From Nymphaea colorata (Eukaryota; Streptophyta; Magnoliopsida; Nymphaeales; Nymphaeaceae), in assembly GCF_008831285.2 (NCBI RefSeq), contig NC_045141.1, positions 1,862,001 to 1,926,000 on the forward strand: a stretch of 64,000 nucleotides of DNA, read 5' to 3'. Below the pieces are notes generated by a model that was given only the letters and a program-made list of their open reading frames with translations, had not been told where the DNA came from and made no database searches. The translations under genes and the position numbers were made by a program. How positions within the stretch are numbered: position 1 is the stretch's first letter; each line of letters starts with the position of its first letter. Shown piece by piece: positions 1 through 12,176 of this stretch.

Positions 1-1325
1 ACAGCTACGAGCCAATCACAGATCGAGACTACTCTCTGGAATTTGGCTAAGTTTTGAAAGATGTGATTGATGTGTTTCATAAGATGTGAACTTTTATGAA
101 TGTAAATGTTGTGAATTGTTGCATATGTATTGCTGTGGGTAATGATACAATTAAATGAGAGTGAAAGGTAGTTATACCCGTATTGTTATGACGGCTAGCT
201 AAGAATATTAATGAAATGTGCAGCCCTCGTGTGGAGGCAATTGGAGGTGTGAGTGCACTCATGTAGTGAACCAACCTTATGAGTTAGCCAGTCATTTTGT
301 GAATGTACAATTATAATGATAAGAATGAAATAATAAGAGATGAGAGGCCAGTGGGTTGTGGCATTATATTTGGGAGTTGTCCCGCCTTCGCCACTGGTCT
401 CGCCTGTTCGGAGCGTAGGTGATTCAAGGCCCCAAGGTATTGTTGTGTGATGTGCTTGGAGCGTTGGGCTCCCGCCTTCCCAAACTGAGTGTCTTAGGAA
501 AGGCTGAGTATCTCTCCTTGGAATTCACACATCCATGGATGAGTACTCTACCACTGCAGTGGGAATGGATCCATATTATTTCGGGCCACCACAGGGGTTG
601 TCTCCCGACTGTAGGCCGCCCGCGGTATGCACGTGTCTGTGTTTGCACCTACAGGAACTATCAATTCATTGAAGCTAATGAAAATGAAAAGAATATGAAT
701 GAAATGTATGTGAATGATGTGCATATGAATGAAATGAATGAGAATGATATATTTATGCATGTCTTGCATGTGAATTGAAATCGCATTGTCGTGACCAATG
801 AGTGGCCTTTACATGTCATGATCTATGTGAGGGGCCTACTTGTCAAGTCATGTGGCTATGTCCTGTCACGACATGATGATGATTTACTTTGATAATTGTG
901 ATTATCTCATATTTGAGCCCATACCTAAAAGGTTTAGGGATTTACCTGGCTTGTTGCCATACTATGAAGGCTAAGCCTTCAATTGTTTCTCTTTTTCAAG
1001 TTTTGGCGAACTCGGGGCAGCAGGTTGATCAGATGGCTCTACTCACATCCTACTGAGGAGGTTTTGGGTCTTTTGTAGTGCCGGCGTGTCTTGATTGGTT
1101 ATATTGATCTTTTGTTTTTTTTAGACATCAATTACATGGTTTGGAGCATTTTTGTCATATACATAGATGTGATTTTGTATGAACTGAGATTATTATATAA
1201 ATGAAAGTTTGTCCCATGTTTCGAGTGGCATAGCTCCCTCCTTTTTGAATTGTTGTGTCGTCGCACTTCAATGCTTTATGTTTAAGAAAAAAATTATTTG
1301 AGGGTCAAAAGTTTGGGGTGTGATA
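1..1325 (+). repeat. Gypsy-1 5' LTR (right part)
   Basis: This stretch aligns along its length with 6710-8026, the right part of the 3' LTR, including the anchor words GAGCCAATCAC near the left and GGGTGTGA at the right end. The last two bases are TA instead of the expected CA. About 1.8 kb of the LTR lies outside the window. It contains reiterated TGAATGAAATG-like words around 660-780, which make short ORFs without coding meaning. Confidence 0.9.
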
Positions 1326-1567
1326 GCTTTAGTATCAGAACTATGGCAAAACCCCACTGTGGATGTGAGTTAAATACTATCTGTGAAGCAGTGTTGTCGA
1401 GGTACGCGTTACTTGATTGAATTGTTACTGTAGTTTTGATTTTACAGTAAAGTATACGTATGTAATGTAATTGATGTTTTGAAACATTGTGCTGATACAT
1501 GTTTGTGATTTGATTTGAAAGATTAGTCATAGACTTTGTTTGAGAATGAAGGTTATTGTTTGTACAG

Positions 1568-2706
1568 ATGGAATACCAACGTAGGGGTAAAAAGCGAGCT
1601 GGGCCGCCAACAAAGGCACAAAGAGAGCCAAGTTCGACCCATTCAGATGCATATACCCCAGTGGATTAGTGTGGGTGCCCAAACACCACCAAGGCAGACT
1701 CCACCTGTGGATTAGCAGACTATACTGCTGACGACTTTGCAGACACTGACCTCTCTTGTACAGTTGATGGTCAGCAATCAAAGGAGTCATGCATCTCCTA
1801 TAGGAGACACAACTGCACCACCTAAGGAGAAAGCAACAACAGTATCATTCAAGCAGTTTATGGTGATGCAGTCGCCTATCATTACTGGAGATAGCAGTCC
1901 AGACAAGGTAGATGAATGGACGTGAGAGATTGAACACATTTTTCGGCTTTTGAAGATGCCAGAAGGAGACAAGGTGAATTATGGCTCTTATCTGTTAGAT
2001 GATGCCAATAGATGATGGCAATTGACCTGTGAGATATGGTTTGCAGGTCAACAGTCGATCCCATGGAAGCAGTTTAGGAATTCCTCCTTCAGCACTTACT
2101 TTCCAGTGCATGCTAGAAACAAGAAAAAGCAAGAGTTTCTTGAACTGCAATACAATCATTTGAGCTTGGAATAATATGTTATTAAGTATCGGCACTTGGA
2201 GGCGTATTGCCTGCACATCTATACCACTTATGAGGCCAGAGCAGACAAATTCGTACTTGGTTTGTGTGATGGGTTGTGAGGAAGAGTTATGTCACGCAAA
2301 CCTTGTGATTTGGACGAGACAATTACTATGGCTAGATGCATGGAAGGGGGGCTAGGCAAGGACACAGAAGGACTATCACAAGAAGGCAGGCCAGCACTCA
2401 CACGGTGGGCGAATGCAGGTCAATCACCACCACTTTGCAGGCAGTGCAAAGCCTTATGAGAGGCACAATGACCGAACATTTAGGCGGAACAAGCCAAACC
2501 GCAATGATGCCACACAGGGGTCAGTGGCTACTCCGACTTCACCGAGGTGCCCCACTTGTTCACGTGTGCATCCTGGGAAGCCATGCTATCGGGAGACCGG
2601 AGCTTGTCTACACTGTGGAAAGATGTGACACTTCATCAAAGATTGCTCCTTGAGGACGGGAAAAGAGTTGAAGAAGCCCAAGGCAGATTCTTCTAACGCC
2701 AACAAA
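1568..2706 (+). pseudogene. Gypsy-1 gag remnant
   Basis: The ATG at 1568 is the likely old gag start. The frame breaks after about 34 codons and resumes in pieces. The 1840-2340 part carries a Retrotrans_gag-like stretch (VMQSPIITGDSSPDKVDEW, then an FRLLKMPEGDKVNY block), interrupted by several stops. Around 2550-2650 a cysteine-rich block with LHCGKM, a stop, HFIKDC marks the zinc knuckle that packages RNA, broken by a TGA. No functional product is possible. Confidence 0.8.
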
Positions 2707-2713
2707 TAACTGG

Positions 2714-3318
2714 ATGTGTTATGTGACTACTGTGAAGGAGCTTCAGGCACACGATCTTATCGAAGGTACACTACTTGTTGGTTTTCATATTGCTAAAGTG
2801 TTGTTTGATGCATGGGCAAGTCATTTGTTTATATTTAGTCAATTTGCCACCTCACTAGAAGTGTTGTCTAGGAAGATGTCGTATGTTATAAAAGTGGTTA
2901 GCCCTATGCATGCACAAGATTCGTGTAGCGAGTATCTACCCGATGTAGACATGGAGATCCATCAACATCACCTACCTGCATAATTGGTGGTCATAAATCT
3001 TAGTGGATTCGATGTGATTTTGAGCATGGATTGGCTATATGCGCATTATGCCAATATAGATTGCAGAAAGAAGCAGATACAGTTGTTGATTCATGAGATG
3101 CACCCTGTGGAATTCCAAGCTCGTAAAGCCAGTCGAACTGATAAGATAATGGTGTCTGCATTGAAGACTAAACGTTTGATAGAAAATGGTAGTGTTGCAT
3201 TTTTTGTCAATGTGTTGACCAATGAGACTGAGCTGGTGAGGTTACAGGATGTTGCCATCGTGAATAAATACACTGATGTGTTTCCTGATGAACTGTCAAG
3301 TTTGCCTCCAACACGAAA
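2714..3318 (+). pseudogene. Gypsy-1 protease and linker remnant
   Basis: Two adjacent open stretches, 2714-2983 and 2984-3334, match the aspartic protease and the spacer before RT of Tekay elements. The active-site motif expected as DTGASHSF reads DAWASHLF (about 2810), so the Asp survives but Thr and Gly are lost. The later words DVILSMDWL and [10 protein letters not shown] are the usual end of the protease and start of the RT region. A stop at 2981 separates the pieces. Confidence 0.8.
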
Positions 3319-3674
3319 ATGGAGTTCAAGATAGAGTTGTTACCGGGAATAGCGCCTATTTCTAAGGCACCATACCATATGGTAGCTGCAGAATTAGAAG
3401 AATTGAAAAAGCAATTGCAGGAACTCTTGGATAAGGGCTTCATTCGACCTAGTGTGTCACCTTGGGGAACACCCGTATTGTTTGTTAAGAAGAAGGATGG
3501 AACAATGCACTTGTGTATAGATTACCGCATGTTGAACCAAGTCACCATCAAGAATAAGTATCTACTTCCTAGAATTGAAGACTTGTTTGATCAACTCAAG
3601 AATGCAAAAGTATTCTTCAAGATTTGTCTGAGGACGGGTTATCATTAACTTTTGATACAAGAGGAAGATGCTTC
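3319..3674 (+). pseudogene. Gypsy-1 reverse transcriptase, N-terminal third only
   Basis: The frame holds [20 protein letters not shown] and [19 protein letters not shown], the fingers region of gypsy RT. It stops after LRTGYH. The palm with the YVDD/FVDD catalytic box and all RNase H are absent. At 3665-3674 the sequence AAGATGCTTC passes straight from the RT words into integrase words, which marks the join of a large deletion. Gypsy-2 at 44459-45850 (minus strand) shows what is missing. Confidence 0.88.
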
Positions 3675-4368
3675 AAAATATGAAAAGAAATTTTTGGTGG
3701 TCTGCAATGAAACACGAAATTGTAGAATTTGTGGCAAAATGCTTGGTTTGCCAATGGGTCAAGGCAGAACATCAATGACCAGGAGAGTTGTTGCAGAGAA
3801 TTGATATTCCAATGTGGAAATGGGAGGACATTACGATGGATTTCGTAGTTGGTTTGCCTCATACCAGGAGACAACATGATGCCATATGGGTGATTGTTGA
3901 TCGACTTACGAAGTCCGCTCATTTTCTACCAATTCGAATTAGTCAGTCGTTGGAAAGTCTCGCAGAGTTATACATTAGCGAGATAGTGAGATTGCATGGA
4001 GTGCCAAAGTCTATCATTGTGGATCAAGATCCATGTTTTACCTCTAGGTTTTAAGAGCAATTGCAAAAGGCATTGGGTACCAAACTTAAGCTAAGCACAG
4101 CGTTTCACCCCCAAACTGATGGGCAATCTGAGAGGACCATTCAAACCTTAGAGGACATGTTACGTGCTTGTGTTTTGGACTGAAAAGGGATAAACATGTG
4201 AAATTGACAAAGTTTGCATATAACAACAGTTACCAATCTAGTATTTGAATGACACCTTTTGAGGCCTTGTATGGAAGGCCATGCAGATCGCGAACTTGTT
4301 GGATCGAAATGGGTGATGGCAAGATCGAAAACCCTTTAGTATTGTAACATTACACCGACCAAGTACAA
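3675..4368 (+). pseudogene. Gypsy-1 integrase remnant
   Basis: After the deletion the frame gives the end of the integrase zinc finger ([17 protein letters not shown]), a stop, then the DDE core. The core shows [15 protein letters not shown] with the first Asp, then [13 protein letters not shown], where the usual SDRD is altered to VDQD, and [17 protein letters not shown] with the catalytic Glu. Stops occur near 4053 and 4182. The best continuous part is 3788-4054. Integrase would insert the cDNA in the host chromosome, but this copy cannot work. Confidence 0.87.
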
Positions 4369-4872
4369 TTGATAAGGAAGAAGTTGTTGATTTCTCAAAG
4401 TAGACAGAAAAGTTATGCCGACAATCGATGCAGAGAGTTGGCTTTTGGGGTTGGTGATCATGTGTTCTTGAAGATTTCACCTACTAAAGGCGTTTTTCGA
4501 TTTGGTGTTAAGGGAAAGTTGAGCCCGAGGTTCGTAGGACCTTTTGAGATATTAGAAAAGATCGGAGAGGTGGCGTATAGATTGGCACTACCACCTAACT
4601 TGAGTCATGTTCATGACGTTTTCCATGTTTCCATGCTTCTAAAGTATGTACCAGATCCTACACATGTGATTGATTTTCAAGGCATTTAGGTGCAAGATGA
4701 TTTGACAATGAAAGAAAATTCTATTACAATTGTGGATCAAAAAGAGCAAGTAGTTCGCACCAAGAGAATTCCTCTAGTAAGAGTGGAATGGCAACACTAT
4801 GGGTTGAAGGAGAGCACAAGGGAACTTGAGGAGGATATGCAAAACAAGTATCCACAATTGTTCTTGCATTAA
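4369..4872 (+). pseudogene. Gypsy-1 integrase C-terminus and chromodomain
   Basis: The frame 4369-4689 holds the GPF-type integrase C-terminus (KGKLSPRFVGPFEILEKIG) and LSHVHDVFHVSMLLKY. After one stop, 4690-4872 continues with VRVEWQHYGLKESTRELEED and ends QLFLH. This is the chromodomain-like tail that defines chromoviruses and is thought to guide integration to heterochromatin. The Trp of the usual TWE is replaced by Arg here, while Gypsy-2 keeps STWEPEED. The 3' LTR begins 48 bases after the stop codon. Confidence 0.85.
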
Positions 4873-4920
4873 GGTAAGATCTAAATTTCGAAGACGAAAT
4901 TTTATTTAAGAAAGGTATCA

Positions 4921-7900
4921 TGTAACACTCGTCCTCTTTCAAGTGGGTCGGGTCGGGTCCAAACCTGGACCCGAACCCACTTGCGTGAGGAGCACGACAC
5001 GGGGGGCTTTTTCCCCCTTGTCTTCCACTTCGTCTTTTTCCTTTGGCTCGACTGTCTGAGAAGAGGAGGGCGGAGGTGTGGCAGCGGCGATGATTGGGTC
5101 GATGGAGGAAGGGCAACGGTGGCAGCGGCGACGGCGTTCCACAGGTAACCCATCGGTCTCTCTCTCTCCCTGTCCCTTCTTTCTTCCTTTTTCTCCTCTG
5201 CCACTCTCACGCACTATCGCCCTCTCTGTCTGTCTCTCCCCTCTATGCATGTTCCCTTTTTCTTCCGCCAACTCTCTCTTGCACTGTCTCACCCCTTTGC
5301 AGCTCTCTCGACCCTCTGTCCGCATACCGTCTCTCGCTGCCCGTCTCTTCTCCCCTTGTCTGCACTCTCTCACTCCCCCGTGTGTTGTTGCTCCCACTCG
5401 CAGCCCCCTTCTCACTCTCGCATCTCTCTCTGTGCTCGAGCTCTCACTCCCCGTCTCTTGTTTCCTTCACCCTCTTTCTCTCGCACCTAGTCCCTCTCCC
5501 TTGTTGTTCCCTGCCTCCCCCAACTGAACCAATTCCTCTCAGTCGGACTCCCCCTCTAGAGTTCATTTTCACTTTTTCTAACTAGTTAGCCACTGTTTGG
5601 TCAGTTTGCAGCTTCGGGACACATCTTTCCCCTCATACCAGTGAAGTGAAGGCGTTGGTGGTGAAGGCAGTGATCAATCATTGGCGTTGACACTCCATCA
5701 AACATTTGAGGTGGCTATCGAGAACATTGCAGCAGTTTGGACACTAATATTGGGGTGAGAAAGGCCTAATCTAGCCTAAATTGTTGAATTTTATCTATTA
5801 GACCATGTATAATTATTATTTGAGCATGCTAGACTCATGATTTGTTTATTTGGAATGCATTATAGCGATGTTGCTATTTTTTGGAAAGTTTAGAACTGTT
5901 TTGAGTAGGATCAGAATCTATGTGTATATCTATCTTTTAGCATGGTGGGTTGATGTTCGAAACAATTAGAAACCATGGTAGAGATTGTGATGTTGTAGAG
6001 AAGGTTTAGAACCGTTTTAATGAGCTTGGGAAATATGCTTCTATTGATGTACATATGCGTTGTATGTTGAGAATCTTAATTGCGGGGAAGACGCCTCAAC
6101 TAAAGAAAGCAAATGAGAAATGTGTTAATGATAGATTGATCGAAAGCATGTAGCTTAAATCATTGGGTGACAACCTCAAGGGGTTGAAAATAAGCCTATT
6201 GGAGGGATTTGTGGGTCGACACTACTCGTTGACACCTTCTTGAGGTGATGACATACCTCAATTAGTATATCTTACACTTGTATAGATTGTAAAGCGAAAT
6301 AAGTAGAAATCTTATCACTTGCTTATGTTTACAGGTACACTGGGCACATCCAATAGACCTTGAGCAACAATACGTGAAACTCGAGGCATTTTGAAGTTTT
6401 TTGTGGATGCGTGACAGATATGGCGGCATTCCAGGCAAATCCCTGCCTATGGCCAATTTGTGAATGTGTGTTCTTAGGATCATTGGATCCTAAGATTGTG
6501 ATGTGATTGAATGATTGTAAAGTGATTGAATGAATGTATGCATGAGAGTTTAATGCTTATGTGATTAGTTTTGTTTAAAAATTTCTACGCAATTGCATGT
6601 GCATGCTAGATTGATAATTGCTTAGGACAGATGAGGTGGGGTATCAAGTTGAGTATCTCCTCGACCCCAATTGTGTATTAAAAAACATCCTAGAATGATA
6701 ACTGCCCAGGACAACTACGAGCCAATCACGAATCGAGACTACTCTTTGGGATTTGGTTAAGTTTTGAAAGATGTGATTGATGTGTTTGATAAGATGTGAA
6801 CTTTTATGAATGTAAATGTTGTGAATTGCTGCATATGTATTGCCGTGGGCAATGATACAATTGAATGACATTGAAGAGTAGTTGTACCTGTATTGTTATG
6901 TTGGCTAGCTAAGAATGTTAATGATATGTGTAATCCTCGTGTAGAGGCAATTGGAGACGTGGGTGCACTCATGAAGTAAACCAACCTCATGAGCTAGTCA
7001 ATCATTTTGTGAATGTGCAATTATAATGACAAGAACGAAAGAATAAGAGATGAGAGACTAGTGGGTTGTGGCATTGTGTTTGGGATATCTCTCGCCTTCG
7101 CCACTGGTCTCACCTGTTTGGAGCGCAGGCGATGCAAGGCCCCAGAGTATTGTTGTGTGATGTGCTTGGAGCATTGGGCTCCCGCCTTCCCAAACTAGGT
7201 GTCTTAGGGAAGGCTGAGTATCTCTCCCTGAAATTCACACATCCATAGACGAGTGCTGTACCGTTGTAGCGGGAGTGGATCCATATTGTTTCGGGCCACC
7301 ACGGGGGTTGTCTCCCGGCTGTACGCTGCCCGCGGTGTGCACGTATCTGTGTTTGCACACATAGGAATTGTGAATTCATTGAAGCTAATGAAAATGAAAA
7401 GAATATGAATGAAATGTATGTGAATGATGTGCATGTGAGTGAAATAAATGAGAATGATATGTTTATGCATGCCTTGCATGTGAATTGGAATTGCATTATC
7501 GTGACCAATGAGTGGCCTTTACATGTCGTGGTCTATGTGAGGGGCCTTCTTGTCAAGTCATGTGATTATGCTCTTCATGACGTGATGATGATTTGCTTCG
7601 ATAATTGTGATTATCTCATGTTTTAGCTCATACCTAAAAGGTTTAGGGATGTACCTGGCTTGTTGCCATACTGCGAAGGCTAAACCTTCAATTGTTTCTC
7701 TTTTTCAGGTTTTGGCAGACCCGGAGCAGCAGGTTAAACAGATGGCTCTACTCACATCCTATTGGGGAGGTTTTGGGTTTTTTGTAGTGTCGGCACGTCT
7801 TGATTGGTTATATTGATGTCGTGTTTTTTGTTAGACATCAATTACATGGTTTGAGACATTTTTGTCATACACATAGATATGATTTTGTATGAACTGAAAT

Positions 7901-8026
7901 TGTTATATAAATGAAAGTTTCCCCATTGTTTCGAGTGGCATAGCTCCCTTATTTTTGACTCGCACCTCAATGCTTTATATTTAAGAAAAAAAATTTATTT
8001 GAGGGTCAAAAGGTCGGGGTGTGACA
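4921..8026 (+). repeat. Gypsy-1 3' LTR, 3106 bp
   Basis: It begins TGTAACACTCGTCC and ends GGGTGTGACA, giving TG...CA ends. Near its start, 4944-4976, is a GGGTC/GACCC inverted motif. The 5150-5540 part is a pyrimidine-rich CTCT tract that opens long but low-complexity ORFs on both strands. I take these as transcript leader sequence and not genes. The right part aligns with 1-1325. The sequence after it resumes a CACTA transposase frame. Confidence 0.9.
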
Positions 8027-8625
8027 TGATGAGTCAGATGCATATGAGATGCATGAAATGTTATATGATATGTTTATAGCATCAAGTTCAGGTATTGAGT
8101 TAGAAGAAGAGGAGCATGATTCTATGAATAATCATACTACAAATTTTGAATCATTTAATAGGCTATTGGAGAATGCAGAGGAAGAATTATACCGAGGTTG
8201 CACACGGTTCAGTAAATTGTGTTTCTTGGTTTGGCTGTTTTGGATAAAATGTTTATATGGATGGATTGACTAAGTCATTCATTATATTACTTGAACTATT
8301 GAATGAATCATTTCCCAAAAGAAAAAGCTGCCAAAGTCTTATCATTGGATGAAAAAGATTATATGAGATTTGGGCTTCAATTAGCTGAAGATTGATGCAT
8401 GTCCAAAACAGGGTATGTTGTATTGGAAGGATGCAAAAAAAAATGTGACTTTTGTGGAACATCCAGGTAGAAAGTAAAGAGTGAATCACCATGCTTAACC
8501 ACAAACAAACAAGATAAGGTAAATAAGATTTTCTGCTAATGTTGTGTGTCTTTTTCCTTTGGTACCAAGACTTCAGAAGCTTTTATGTCATCAAAGATAG
8601 CAGCTGATAAGGAATGAGCTAGAGG
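8027..8625 (+). pseudogene. CACTA TNP2-like transposase fragment
   Basis: The frame gives EMHEMLYDMF, then ELYRGCTRFSKLCFLVWLF and KCLYGWID, followed in a shifted frame by KSFIMLLELLNESFPKEKA, DACPKQGMLYWKDAKKN and, after a gap, VPRLQKLFMSSKIAADK. These are ordered landmarks of plant TNP2 transposases, which cut CACTA elements at their ends. Stops, an indel near 8270 and the loss of everything after SSKIA make it a pseudogene. The 5' part was displaced by Gypsy-1. Confidence 0.8.
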
Positions 8626-10264
8626 GTTCTACAAGGGTGGACTCTATCAACTATCCATGAAAATAGCTTCATTTAACCGTGCACACCGGCCCGCCTCTCA
8701 TTAGAAGTGTTAATACAAGTGCATATGGGCCAGGTCCCTAGGGAAAGGATATTTTTGGCCCTTTTTTATCATATGCTAAGTACAAAAGAGCAGCAAATGA
8801 AGCAACCAGAAGAGCTAACAATGTTGACTAAAAGTGCCAAATTTTGGAAGAAAGACAAACTCAATTAGAGTGCATTTGAGGAAGGGTGCACAAATTTGGA
8901 GCATGCAATAGAAACTTTAATAGAAGAAATCAAATCTTTAAAAAAATCATCTCTAATGATCGGCAAGGAAATGATGTAACCTAGGTTAAATTCAGTTAAT
9001 GTATATTAGTTATTTGTCATATTTAAGAACTTATAACCTTTTTTATATGAAATACAGGTCATAGAAGACTATGCCAGTGAGGATGTCATATTTTTATTCA
9101 TTGTAATTTAATGTTGGGTTTAAGATTTTCTTTGTAATTCTATTTATTTAATGTTATACCTTTTGATTGATTGTTCTATTTATGATCATTTTTTAGGTTA
9201 TAAGTTATTGCGATCAAGATGCTTTGTTTCCAAGCCAAACTGTACTGAACGGGAGCTGCACACCAGTGGCCGCAAAAAATGCTTCTTTTCCCTTTTGTTC
9301 AATGGCATTGTAGCTGTGGGGGATGATGAGGTCTCTATATGAACTGTCATAGAAGTTTGACAAAGTAGGGTTCTTAAATGTATCAGTTTATGTCCCATCT
9401 TCAAGATATCAGGTTCTTTAAATGTAGAATTATAATATGGTGGATGATACAAACCATCACCACAACAGGCACCAAATATGTCCATGTACTAATGAAAATA
9501 ATACATTGGTGGTAATGTGTTGCATAAGGATGAAAAACAAAATTAGCAAAAAGATTGAATGTCTTTATGAAGGAGCATTTCTCAATGAAAGATAGAACAA
9601 AATAGTGGTGGGAGATGAAGTTCAAGCAGTCTTGGGTGAGGTGTGGTGCGTGGGAGGGATTTTGAAAGCAAGCATACTTACAACCTCTCATAATGAGAAA
9701 ATGTTGTCTGTTTTATGGGAAGCTCAGCATGCTAGAGAAAACAACTAAAGGGTGCAGTACTACAAGAACATGTTTACTTGTTTTGCTACCTTTATATTTA
9801 TAGGTTGGGCTTTCATCAAATCAAAAACTAGTTGAAGGTGAGGAGTGCTTAAGGTTTCACTTGTTGCTTAAACTCTTGATGATTAACTTTATTTTATGTA
9901 TTAAAATCTTATCATCCTATAGGTGGATCACAATGTATGCAAGTATTCAACAAAAGTTCTTTGAATGTTTCAATGATTCTTACATTAAGCTTGTGAACAG
10001 TGAAGCCCATTGACAAATATCATAGACCGACTACCAAAAATTGGTGCAGTTTGCTCAATATGGTCTCTATGAAGCTGCATCATCCATGGTAATAACAAAT
10101 TGCACTCGGTTGTTCTCCTATGTAATCCTTTGTAGCTTCATAATAGTCTTGGAAAAATGATGATATGTAATTGAGCCATCTTTAATTGCTCTTAGGACTA
10201 AATGATGATATGTAATTGAGCCATCTTTAATTGCTCAGGACTAATGTACCTTTTTCCTTTCCAG
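8626..10264. other. Degenerate CACTA interior, no recognisable gene
   Basis: Only short ORFs occur, for example 9151-9342 and 9401-9691 (minus), none with a domain I recognise. The 8700-8990 part can be read in pieces as a lysine/glutamate-rich stretch (KKDKLN, CTNLEHAIETLIEEIKSL), which may be the tail of a CACTA accessory protein. A 32-bp sequence containing AAATGATGATATGTAATTG is repeated in tandem at about 10153-10240. Confidence 0.4.
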
Positions 10265-10640
10265 GACTTGTCATCAGATTCTTGACAACATGTACATTCT
10301 ACTTTAGCATTAATTGTAATGGGTGCGGCACCTGTCCTTGAAAAGGTGAATTTTTTGAATGCTCTATTATTGCACAAGGTCATTTGTTTTTCTTTGTTTG
10401 ATTCTTACTAGTAGGCTGGCAAAGACATCTTTCATTTGCTATTTATATGCTAGTATTTTCTATTTATATGCTAGTGCAGCATATTAAGTATTATTTTGAT
10501 GTTTACGCCTCACTTGATTGTTATACACAAGGTGAAACTATTGAGCAGTTTCTTCCTGTCTTTCTATCCCCACTAAAAGATGAGTTTCCTGATGTGCGGT
10601 TTATTATCAACAAGCTTGATCAAGTAAATCAGGCAGTTTG
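10265..10640 (+). pseudogene. Fragment of the PP2A 65-kDa regulatory (scaffold) subunit A gene
   Basis: Two exon-like blocks match HEAT repeats of the plant PP2A A/PR65 scaffold, which holds the catalytic and B subunits together. Block one, 10265-10345, starts after a pyrimidine-tract acceptor (CCTTTCCAG) and ends at a GT donor. It is exactly 27 codons, reading DLSSDS, a stop, QHVHSTLA and MGAAPVLEK. Block two, about 10532-10640, reads TIEQFLPVFLSPLKDEFPDV, then INKLDQVNQ. The stop in block one, substitutions and absence of the other HEAT repeats show a dead fragment. It lies inside the CACTA remnant, so transposon capture is possible. A retained local pseudogene is the alternative. Confidence 0.78.
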
Positions 10641-12176
10641 TGATTGGGTGATACTACTGCTGTTTGTAACTCAATTTTGTGGTATCAGTTTATCATGGAT
10701 CTAGACTTCTAAAGCTGAAATAGTCTACTTGCTAGTGAATGTCTTCCCTAAAAGTTGGTCTGACTAACACAGTCCAATTTGGTTAGGTGAGACCCAAGAA
10801 ACTGAATTCCATCAGTAACTAAGATGTGGAATAAAACTTTACATTATGAGTTCCACTCCATTGATTTGAATTCTACATTCTCTGTGTCTTTTGATTTATC
10901 CTAATAAATCCCTCAAAGAAGGATGATCTTAGATTTGACCATCAGAACTTACATAGTGTATCTTTTGTTATGTGATGCCAACTATTAGACTGCTTTTAAA
11001 ATTTTGTTCACCATATTAAGATCTGGTTGGGGGAGTCTCACAATGACTCACGTCTTAATCCATTTGGTCAAGGCACATTGAATCAGTCAAACATAGTATG
11101 ACCCACTTTGAACAGACCTCTACCATTATCTTAATGTTCTTATTCAAAATGAACCAATTAAATTTGAAAACTCTTGATGCCAGCTGACAGAAAATAAATG
11201 GAACCTGTCTTTATACATCCACATTTGCTTAGTCTGTGTAGGTGATTAGTAACTGTATAATTAAGCATATTAATTTTTCTGCGCTACTATGCAACAAATA
11301 AGGGTAGAACTGCAGTCTTTTCTGCTAAATAGACTTGCACTTTTTTGTGCTACTATGTTCATAAATTGGCTTCACAAACTCATGCTACCTGTATGCTTGT
11401 GTTGCCTTGTTCTATTATGTGTGTAGTTAGAAAGTCCCTTCTGAAATTAGATACAAAGTCAAGCTGCAGAATGATTATAACCATAATGAGGTGGTAGGAA
11501 TGGTTGCTTATGCATCAGCTGTGAGGCATTCAACGAGGTAAAGGCTCAAATGAGTAAGGTAATTGCAGTTGCCTTCTATTTTCCAATTCATAAAATAAAT
11601 TGTATGCTTATGTTCTTCTTATAACTGCAACATGAATGGGATCAGACCATCAGAGCCTTGAAAAATGGTGTCTCTCTTGAAGTTCTGAATGAAGGAGTTA
11701 TGCCCAAACACAACATAGTTTACAACTATGGAAGCTTTAAATACAATTGAAGCCAGTATAATGAAGATATGAAGAATTTCAGGAAAATGGCATTAGCTAG
11801 GAAGGTACGAAGGAGACATCAATATGAATTATCTAATTAGCATCAACAAGGCATTCATGATGGAATGGGGAGTTAACAAGACACAACCTGGGTTAGATTA
11901 ATCAAAAGGAAATACCTCTCAACACATGTTTGTTGTTAAATTACTTGTATTTCTAGTGGAATTATGTCCTTGCATATGATATAATTGCCCCATTGCTGAA
12001 ACCATGCTCACAGGATGCAGCAATAGTATGCTTCTATACTCTTCTGTGGAGCTAGCCAGTCCACTTTTGTTTTGTCTGTTTTTGCCTTTTGGCTTATAAA
12101 TATCTCACCGCTTTCAATTAAAATGCTAGATTTTTTATTAATAAAATGCCTCTTCTTAGTCATGAATTAGTGGTCT
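10641..12176. other. CACTA interior or former intron sequence without genes
   Basis: Apart from the two exon-like blocks at 11427-11804, this is AT-rich sequence with no ORF above about 60 codons and no recognised motif. It could be intron sequence carried with the captured exons. Confidence 0.4.
11427..11804 (+). pseudogene. Two exon-like fragments of an unidentified gene
   Basis: Block one, 11427-11536, is bordered by TGTGTAG and GAG|GTAAAG and reads KVPSEIRYKVKLQNDYNHN, then EVVGMVAYASAVRH. Block two, 11646-11804, is 53 codons between ATCAG and AAG|GTACGA. It reads TIRALKNGVSLEVLNEG, then HNIVYNYGSFKYN, a stop, SQYNEDMKNFRKMALARK. The exon-sized open frames with proper splice borders suggest former host exons. 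I do not recognise the protein. One TGA (probably from CGA) breaks block two. Confidence 0.45.

Larger units (their letters stand above)
1..8026 (+). mobile_element. Gypsy-1: Tekay/Del-like chromovirus retrotransposon, 5' end outside the window
   Basis: Two copies of one long repeat flank a gypsy gag-pol remnant. The 5' LTR is cut by the window start and ends near 1325. The 3' LTR is complete at 4921-8026. The order gag, protease, reverse transcriptase, integrase and a C-terminal chromodomain-like block, together with the 3.1-kb LTR, fits the Tekay/Del chromoviruses. The primer site after the 5' LTR still reads GTATCAGAACTATGG, a degenerate match to the usual initiator-Met tRNA site. The element is dead: gag has many stops and 1.26 kb covering the RT active site and RNase H is missing. 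It inserted in a CACTA transposase gene, whose reading frame resumes directly at 8027. Confidence 0.9.

Noticed and set aside
5078-5585. Overlapping 81-163 codon ORFs on the + strand
   Set aside because: They lie in the CT-rich leader of the Gypsy-1 LTR, are Ser/Leu/Pro-rich in all frames and have antisense shadows. The solo LTR has different frames at the same place.
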